Shown here one piece after another: positions 59,346 to 64,000 of a stretch of 64,000 nt of DNA (its first letter is position 1; each line of letters begins with the position of its first letter). A program made the position numbers and the translations under genes. Under the pieces are notes generated by a model. The model saw only the letters and a program-made list of their open reading frames with translations. It was not told the origin of the DNA and searched no databases. The stretch covers positions 1 to 64,000 of the forward strand of contig ONPD01000008.1 in NCBI GenBank assembly GCA_900319625.1. The letters are read 5' to 3'. Origin of the DNA: an uncultured Treponema sp. (GTDB taxonomy: Bacteria > Spirochaetota > Spirochaetia > Treponematales > Treponemataceae).

Positions 59346-61169
59346 ATGAAGAAAATAAAATTACTTCTTATTCTTGCAGCCCTGGGAATACTTTTCAGCT
59401 GCAGTAACGGTTCCAGTGAGTCAAATTACAAGGAGAAGCCTGTAACCCCTGCTGGAACAACCTTTGCCCAGGAACTTGAAATTTATGTTCCTGAAGTTGA
59501 TGTTGGTGATGAAGACTACGTTTATGTCTATTTTGCCCCTGAAGGCGCAAAGGTAAGTATTACCTGTGACACTGACCTTGCTGATTTCAGCGGGGAAGTC
59601 ATAAAGATGAAGGAAGATGATACCAGCGCTGAATGGTATTATGTACCATTTAAGGCAAAAAAAGCCGGTACCTTTACTTTCAAAGCCGTATCTGGAAATA
59701 AAATTGACAGTCAGGATGTAGTAATTAAGCCTGTACTAAAGAGCATTATAGTTTCTTCTCCTAAAACTTCCATTGAAGTAAATGAAAGTCTTCAGTTAAA
59801 GGTTGCTACAGAACCAGCCGGATTGACAGCTTCAATTTCCTGGGTATCTTCTGACACAAATATTGCTAAGGTTGACGCAAATGGTAAGGTAACTGCAATC
59901 AAGCCTGGTAAGGTAAGAATTATAGCTATGGCCGGCAATGACTCTTCCGGGGTAAAAGAATCGGGCATTGTCGCAGGTTATTATGATTTAATCGTAAAGG
60001 GCTTTTATCTTAGTGATACAGATTTCTTCCTCTTTGAAAAAGATTCTGATGAAATTGTTACTGCTTATACAGAAGGCTTTGATAATCCGACTATAACCTG
60101 GCAGTCCAGTAATCCAAGTATATTTACCGTTACTGGAGACGGAAATAAAGCAACGTTAAATTATGTTTCGGAGGCTTCCGGTTATGCCACACTCACGGCA
60201 AATCTTACTTCCACTTCTGGTAATGCTACTGCAACAGCTACTGTATATGTTGCCAAATCTGAACTTCTTGCACTGGGAGACAGTATTGCTGCCGGTTATG
60301 CGCCTGTAAAGATTGCGAAGTCTATTACTAATGATGATACAAGTTTGCAGGAACTGGACTTTATTAAAGCCTATAACAAGTATGTAGGTCGTCGAAAAAA
60401 TGCTTCCAATTATCCTGATTATGTAAATGAATTTGCTCATTCAGCCCTTATCGGAGAGAATATAAAAAACAGCCAAAATATCCGGGTAAGAAGCTATGCA
60501 AAAACCGGTGATCAGACAAAACATTTGCTTCAAAAACTCAAGCCTGACTTTGAAGATCCAGTTCTTGGTACCCGCAAAGGTGAAATTCTTGAAGCCGTAA
60601 AAGATGCTGATTATATTACTCTTTGTATTGGTGCAAATGATATTCTTCAGCATGCAACCGGTATGACTATTGCAAGTCATAATGCAGATGATTTTGATAA
60701 ACTGCTTGCAAAGGAATTTGAAACCTTTAAAACAAACTTTGACAGCATACTGGCAACCCTTACTTCTAATAACCAGAAGGTTTTTGTAATGACTGTCTAT
60801 CATCCTTATATTCATTTTACGGCAGAAAACATTCCTGCTCCTGAATTGAAAGCAACTGCATATTTGGGCTTTATTTCAACTGATAAATTCTTAAGGCTTA
60901 TGCCGGTTGCAAAAAAATATCTTGATTTATTGAATGAATATATTAAGTCAAAGGCCGCAAGTAATGTAATTGTTGTTGATGTGGCAGCGACAGTTAATAA
61001 TTTTGATGTTAACAGTCATCATGATTACATCTATGTTTATCCTCAAATGTTTAAGCTGCAAGACCTTGTAATGGATAACGGAAATACAGTTCCTGTCTGG
61101 TTTGACCCTCATCCAAGAAAGGCAGGACAGGAAAAAATTGCAGAACTCTTTGTGACTGCTATGAAATAA
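59346..61169 (+). CDS. Lipoprotein SGNH/GDSL hydrolase with Ig-like (Big_2) domains
   Basis: This 607-residue protein has a lipobox (LFSCSNGSSES, Cys about 19). Residues 30-125 are beta-rich. Residues 130-215 form a Big_2-type domain (SIEVNESLQLKVATEP, VDANGKVTAIKPGKVRI), and a second Ig-like domain spans about 220-300. An SGNH hydrolase follows (about 305-607) with catalytic Ser313 in LGDSIAAGY, IGANDIL (block III) and WFDPHPRKAGQ (Asp-His). It should be a surface-exposed esterase or deacylase; the substrate is unknown. SD AAGGAG precedes the ATG. Confidence 0.85.
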   Translation: MKKIKLLLILAALGILFSCSNGSSESNYKEKPVTPAGTTFAQELEIYVPEVDVGDEDYVYVYFAPEGAKVSITCDTDLADFSGEVIKMKEDDTSAEWYYVPFKAKKAGTFTFKAVSGNKIDSQDVVIKPVLKSIIVSSPKTSIEVNESLQLKVATEPAGLTASISWVSSDTNIAKVDANGKVTAIKPGKVRIIAMAGNDSSGVKESGIVAGYYDLIVKGFYLSDTDFFLFEKDSDEIVTAYTEGFDNPTITWQSSNPSIFTVTGDGNKATLNYVSEASGYATLTANLTSTSGNATATATVYVAKSELLALGDSIAAGYAPVKIAKSITNDDTSLQELDFIKAYNKYVGRRKNASNYPDYVNEFAHSALIGENIKNSQNIRVRSYAKTGDQTKHLLQKLKPDFEDPVLGTRKGEILEAVKDADYITLCIGANDILQHATGMTIASHNADDFDKLLAKEFETFKTNFDSILATLTSNNQKVFVMTVYHPYIHFTAENIPAPELKATAYLGFISTDKFLRLMPVAKKYLDLLNEYIKSKAASNVIVVDVAATVNNFDVNSHHDYIYVYPQMFKLQDLVMDNGNTVPVWFDPHPRKAGQEKIAELFVTAMK

Positions 61170-61198
61170 TGCTGTTAATTGAAAATAATTAGAAAGCA

Positions 61199-61229
61199 AA
61201 AGGGCTGCCCCTAAGGACAGCCCTTCTTT
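61199..61229 (+). terminator. Terminator of the lipoprotein pair
   Basis: AGGGCTG (61201-61207) pairs with CAGCCCT (61218-61224), followed by TCTTT. It sits 30 bases after the hydrolase stop and could also act on potD transcripts from the other strand. Confidence 0.75.
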
Positions 61230-61231
61230 AT

Positions 61232-61352
61232 GGAGTTGACAGTTAATCAGCAGAGAATTGGCAAAGGTCGCAATTGAAACTAAAAATGTTAGTTTACCGT
61301 ACCTTTGCCTCAACTCCGCTTTTGCGGAGTTGACAATTAATCCGCACTAAAT
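61232..61352 (-). repeat. Compact hairpin element flanked by a copy of the potD 3' end
   Basis: The potD end region (GGAGTTGACAATTAATCCGC on the + strand from 61326) recurs as GGAGTTGACAGTTAATCAGC from 61232. Between the copies are TCAACTCCGC/GCGGAGTTGA (61310-61319/61324-61333, 4-base loop) and GGCAAAGGT/ACCTTTGCC (61260-61268/61301-61309). The second has a 32-base loop holding AAACTA/TAGTTT. Read in the direction of the host gene, the order is the same as after tpiA: gene end, tight hairpin, large nested hairpin, second copy. Confidence 0.7.
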
Positions 61353-62383
61353 CGTATAGACTCCCAGTACTCGTTGAAGGTTTCCAGGTCTTCGCCGACG
61401 TCGAGTTTGAGCTCGCAGCTTTCCATTTCTTCGGCTTTGTACATTGGGACTGTTGTACGGAGTTCTTCGGCCTTAGGATTTACAAAGCCCGGGAAGCGGA
61501 ACTCGTCAAGGAACTTAACGTATTCTTCCGGACGGTGGATAAAGTTGATGAACTTCATTGCAAGGTCATAGTGCTTTGCATTCTTCAAAATTACCATAGA
61601 GTCCACGTACATAGGGCCGCCTTCAGATGGAATAAAGAAATCAATCATTTCTTCCTGGCGCTCTTCAGGAACTTCACCGTAAACAACCTCTGCATAACCC
61701 TGGCAAACCCAGAAGTCCTCATTTGCAAAAGATTTTCCAAAGCCTTCAGCATCAAATTTTACAAGATTTGGCTTCCACTTTGTGTTGATGTAGTCTGTAA
61801 TGTCGCCTAAAACCTTGCGGTCAACATTGTTTACAGAATAACCTTTAAGGGCAAGGGCATCACCCATAACTTCACGCATATCGTCCATCATAGTCATATG
61901 ACCTTTAAGATCTTCGCGTTCAAAAATTGTCCATGATTTTCCGTAGTTGTGAACTTTCTGCTTGTTTACACAGATTCCGGCAGCTCCCATATAGTAAGGA
62001 ACTGAATAGTCCATGTTAGGGTCAAAAGTAAGTTTTTCAAGAACTTTAGGATTGATGTTTTTTTCGTTTGTAAAAGCGTTGTGGTCAATCTTCTTAAGCA
62101 TTCCCTGCTTAATCATAATTGAAGTGTAGTCCTGAGACGGGAAGGTGATGTCGTAACCGTCTGCACCAGCCTTGAGCTTTGCATACATAACTTCGTTTGA
62201 ATCAAAGGTATCAACCTTAACCTTGCAGTTATACTCTTTTTCAAAATCCTGAAGAACTGAATCCGGAGTGTAATATGTCCAGTTAAAGAGGTACAAAGTG
62301 TTATCATCTTTTTTTCCGCATGATGATAAAGTAAGAAGGCCTGCAAGAAGAGCAGCACCAGTAAGAAGACTTGATTTTTTCAT
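61337..62383 (-). CDS. potD: Spermidine/putrescine-binding lipoprotein PotD
   Basis: This 348-residue substrate-binding lipoprotein has lipobox LSSCGK. The mature part shows NTLYLFNWTYYTPDSVLQDFEKEYN-type opening (landmarks LFNWTYY and DFEKEY), DITFPSQDY, VPYYMGAAGICVNK, and acidic/aromatic polyamine-site residues (FWVCQGYAEVVYG, FIPSEGGPMYVDSM). It delivers polyamines to PotBC. SD AAGGGA precedes ATG 62383. It is downstream of potB and potC. Confidence 0.94.
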   Translation of the reverse strand: MKKSSLLTGAALLAGLLTLSSCGKKDDNTLYLFNWTYYTPDSVLQDFEKEYNCKVKVDTFDSNEVMYAKLKAGADGYDITFPSQDYTSIMIKQGMLKKIDHNAFTNEKNINPKVLEKLTFDPNMDYSVPYYMGAAGICVNKQKVHNYGKSWTIFEREDLKGHMTMMDDMREVMGDALALKGYSVNNVDRKVLGDITDYINTKWKPNLVKFDAEGFGKSFANEDFWVCQGYAEVVYGEVPEERQEEMIDFFIPSEGGPMYVDSMVILKNAKHYDLAMKFINFIHRPEEYVKFLDEFRFPGFVNPKAEELRTTVPMYKAEEMESCELKLDVGEDLETFNEYWESIRFSAD

Positions 62384-62457
62384 TCTAGTCCCTTGAAATA
62401 TAAAGAATCTTGCCGGCGAAGTTAACTGCTCCTGTGGTCCGGTAAGTTATTCACAAA

Positions 62458-63336
62458 TTAGTGACTTGCGGCAATACCCTTAAGTCCTTTTCTAAGAATA
62501 AACGCAATGAGACAAGTAAACAATACCATAACAAAAGAAAGTGAATTGATTACAGGTGAAACACCGAAGCGGATCATTGAGTAAACGTAGAGAGGAAGGG
62601 TTGTTGAACCAGGTCCTGCCACAAAGAAGGTGATTACAAAGTCTTCAAGAGACATTGTAACTGCCATCAAAAAGCCTGACATAATGCCTGGCATAATTGC
62701 AGGAATTACAACCTTTGTCATTGTCTGGGCTTCTGTTGCGCCAAGGTCGCGGCTTGCTTCTACAATCGAAAAGTCAAACTCGTCCAGGCGGGCGTTTACC
62801 ATAAGGAAAACAAAGGGTAGACAGAAGGTAGTATGGGCTGCAAAAACGGTAAAAAGTCCCAGCGGGAACTTTACACCGCTGAAGAAAATTACCATGGAAA
62901 TACCGATGATGATTTCCGGCAGAACCATAGGAAGGTAAGCCAGAGTCTGAATAAACTTCTTTCCCGGGAACTTATACCAGTTGATTCCGATAGAGGCTGC
63001 GGCACCCAGAAGTGTAGAAACCGCTGCCGAAGAAAATGCAACAACAAGGCTGTTCCAGAGGGCATGCCACAAATCAGCTGAATCAAAAATCAGCTTTTTA
63101 TACCATATTAAAGAAGGCTGGGTAAAAACTGCTGATTTTCCTTTGTTAAACGAATAGATGATGATTACGATAAGGGGCAGAAAAAGGAAAAGCAGGGTTA
63201 ACGCCAGAACGATTCTTGAAAAAGAAAAGGACGGGCGTATTTTTTTCCAGGTCTTTTTTGCGTGACGCGAGTTTTCTGACTGAGGAAGAACTGCATTGAA
63301 GGCATTGTGTAAAAAAAGATAAAAAGGATGATCCAT
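62458..63336 (-). CDS. potC: Spermidine/putrescine ABC transporter permease PotC
   Basis: This 292-residue inner membrane protein has six membrane segments and the BPD_transp_1 EAA loop (IVEASRDLGATEAQTMTKVVIP, landmarks EASRDLGA and VIPAIMPGI). It carries about 45 extra N-terminal residues. Its ATG shares a base with the potB stop (TAATG), so the permease pair is translationally coupled. Confidence 0.94.
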   Translation of the reverse strand: MDHPFYLFLHNAFNAVLPQSENSRHAKKTWKKIRPSFSFSRIVLALTLLFLFLPLIVIIIYSFNKGKSAVFTQPSLIWYKKLIFDSADLWHALWNSLVVAFSSAAVSTLLGAAASIGINWYKFPGKKFIQTLAYLPMVLPEIIIGISMVIFFSGVKFPLGLFTVFAAHTTFCLPFVFLMVNARLDEFDFSIVEASRDLGATEAQTMTKVVIPAIMPGIMSGFLMAVTMSLEDFVITFFVAGPGSTTLPLYVYSMIRFGVSPVINSLSFVMVLFTCLIAFILRKGLKGIAASH

Positions 63337-64000
63337 TAGTTTGTGCCTCCTACATAGTTTTCTTCTTTTGCCATCTTCTTGCGGAGTTTAGCTTCAGCAT
63401 CGTTACTGCGCGTAATCCAGATGATTCCCATTACAGAAATCAAAGTGATGATAAGGCTGAAGGCAGCGGCCAACGGCCAGTTACGGGTCTTTTGAACCTG
63501 GTCAACGACGATGTTACCCAGCATATAAGAATCTTTACCTCCGACAAGCAAAGGAACTGTGTAAGCACCAAAAATCGGAATAAAAGTAAAAATCAGGGCA
63601 GAAATAATTCCGCTCTTAATGCCAGGAATTAAAACCTTAAGCATTGATTCTGCCTTTGTTGCTCCAAGGTCGCGGGCTGCTTCGATTAAAGAAAAGTCAA
63701 AGCGGTCAACGGCGGTAAAAATCGGAAGAATTGCATAAGGAATATACATATAAACCGAAACAAGAACTACCGCAGTCTGATTATATAGGAAAGGAACATA
63801 CTCTTTGATTAAGTGCAGCTTAAGCAAAATCTGATTCAGCATTCCGTCGTTGTTCAAAATGCTCATCCAGGCAAAAATGCGGATAAGGGAGTTTGTCCAG
63901 AAGGGAATGATTACCAGAAAGAGGAGTATGGTCTGATGGCGGCTTCTTGCCATTGCATAAGCGCAGGGAAGGGAAATCAGAATCGTAATCACTGTCGAAA
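63336..64000 (-). CDS. potB: Spermidine/putrescine ABC transporter permease PotB (partial)
   Basis: The frame stays open to the window edge. A GTG at 63992 is not the true start, because roughly 60 N-terminal residues of a usual PotB are missing. Visible features are the first-helix end, VYMYIPYAILPIF, the EAA loop (IEAARDLGATKAESMLKVLIPG, landmarks EAARDLGA and LIPGIK) and a C-terminal helix with a charged tail. potA is expected beyond the edge. Confidence 0.93.
   Translation of the reverse strand, partial: STVITILISLPCAYAMARSRHQTILLFLVIIPFWTNSLIRIFAWMSILNNDGMLNQILLKLHLIKEYVPFLYNQTAVVLVSVYMYIPYAILPIFTAVDRFDFSLIEAARDLGATKAESMLKVLIPGIKSGIISALIFTFIPIFGAYTVPLLVGGKDSYMLGNIVVDQVQKTRNWPLAAAFSLIITLISVMGIIWITRSNDAEAKLRKKMAKEENYVGGTN

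Noticed and set aside
1..64000. CRISPR arrays, rRNA, tmRNA, riboswitches
   Set aside because: No regularly spaced repeats, rRNA-like blocks or recognisable riboswitch cores were seen when reading the intergenic regions.

Overview
The window looks like a chromosomal segment of a free-living or gut-associated spirochaete of the genus Treponema. The support is a complete V-type (not F-type) ATPase operon, lepA, rpsD and spoVG in spirochaete-like settings, omptin-like outer membrane proteins, many lipoproteins with spirochaete-style lipoboxes, a PotBCD polyamine transporter, and moderate GC (around 40-45% by eye). Histidine and shikimate pathway genes argue against the host-dependent syphilis-type treponemes. 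No rRNA, CRISPR array, prophage or canonical insertion sequence was seen.

Layout. 1-4.4 kb: a twice-repeated module of an omptin-like outer membrane protein (+) facing an Rpn/PD-(D/E)XK nuclease-like gene (-). The first outer membrane gene has a broken 5' end. 4.5-14.7 kb (-): a secreted protein of unknown function, then a long same-strand run read leftwards: hisAIE fusion, hisD, def, fmt, PASTA protein, aroDE fusion, rpiA, RluA-type pseudouridine synthase. 14.8-15.9 kb (-): three small genes for double-glycine-leader peptides with their own promoter and terminator. 16.1-27.1 kb (+): tpiA, secG, a PTS IIA-like protein, nine V-ATPase genes and a universal stress protein. 27.2-29.4 kb: a J-domain protein, map and rpsD. 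29.5-35.1 kb (+): a hybrid sensor kinase, a membrane acyltransferase-like protein and a SpoIIE-type phosphatase in one operon. 35.1-44.4 kb (+): ispE, spoVG, tRNA-Gln, a GC-rich structured element, rplY, tilS, a secreted repeat protein, an HtrA-like lipoprotein and lepA. 44.4-50.7 kb (-): a 53-residue ORF, a DUF115 protein, a PpiD/SurA-like chaperone, ddl and murE. 50.8-56.9 kb: queD (+), then mazG, hisF, hisH, recQ and an OmpA-domain protein (-), with a small membrane protein gene (+) that overlaps recQ antisense. 57.0-61.2 kb (+): two lipoproteins, one an SGNH hydrolase. 61.3-64 kb (-): potD, potC and partial potB.

How the genes work together. Housekeeping clusters dominate: formyl-Met handling (def, fmt, map), aromatic and histidine synthesis, peptidoglycan precursors (murE, ddl), energy coupling (V-ATPase), and envelope quality control (PpiD-like, HtrA-like). 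The most promising unexplained items are these: the trio of GG-leader proteins without a visible exporter; compact hairpin elements placed directly after tpiA and potD, each flanked by an imperfect copy of the host gene's 3' end; a 70% GC element built from copies of the tRNA-Gln 3' end; the omptin-like/Rpn tandem with a shared upstream 12-mer; a near-identical basic C-terminal tail cassette on two otherwise diverged barrels; and several genes whose start codon sits 6-8 bases after a -10 box, which suggests leaderless mRNAs.
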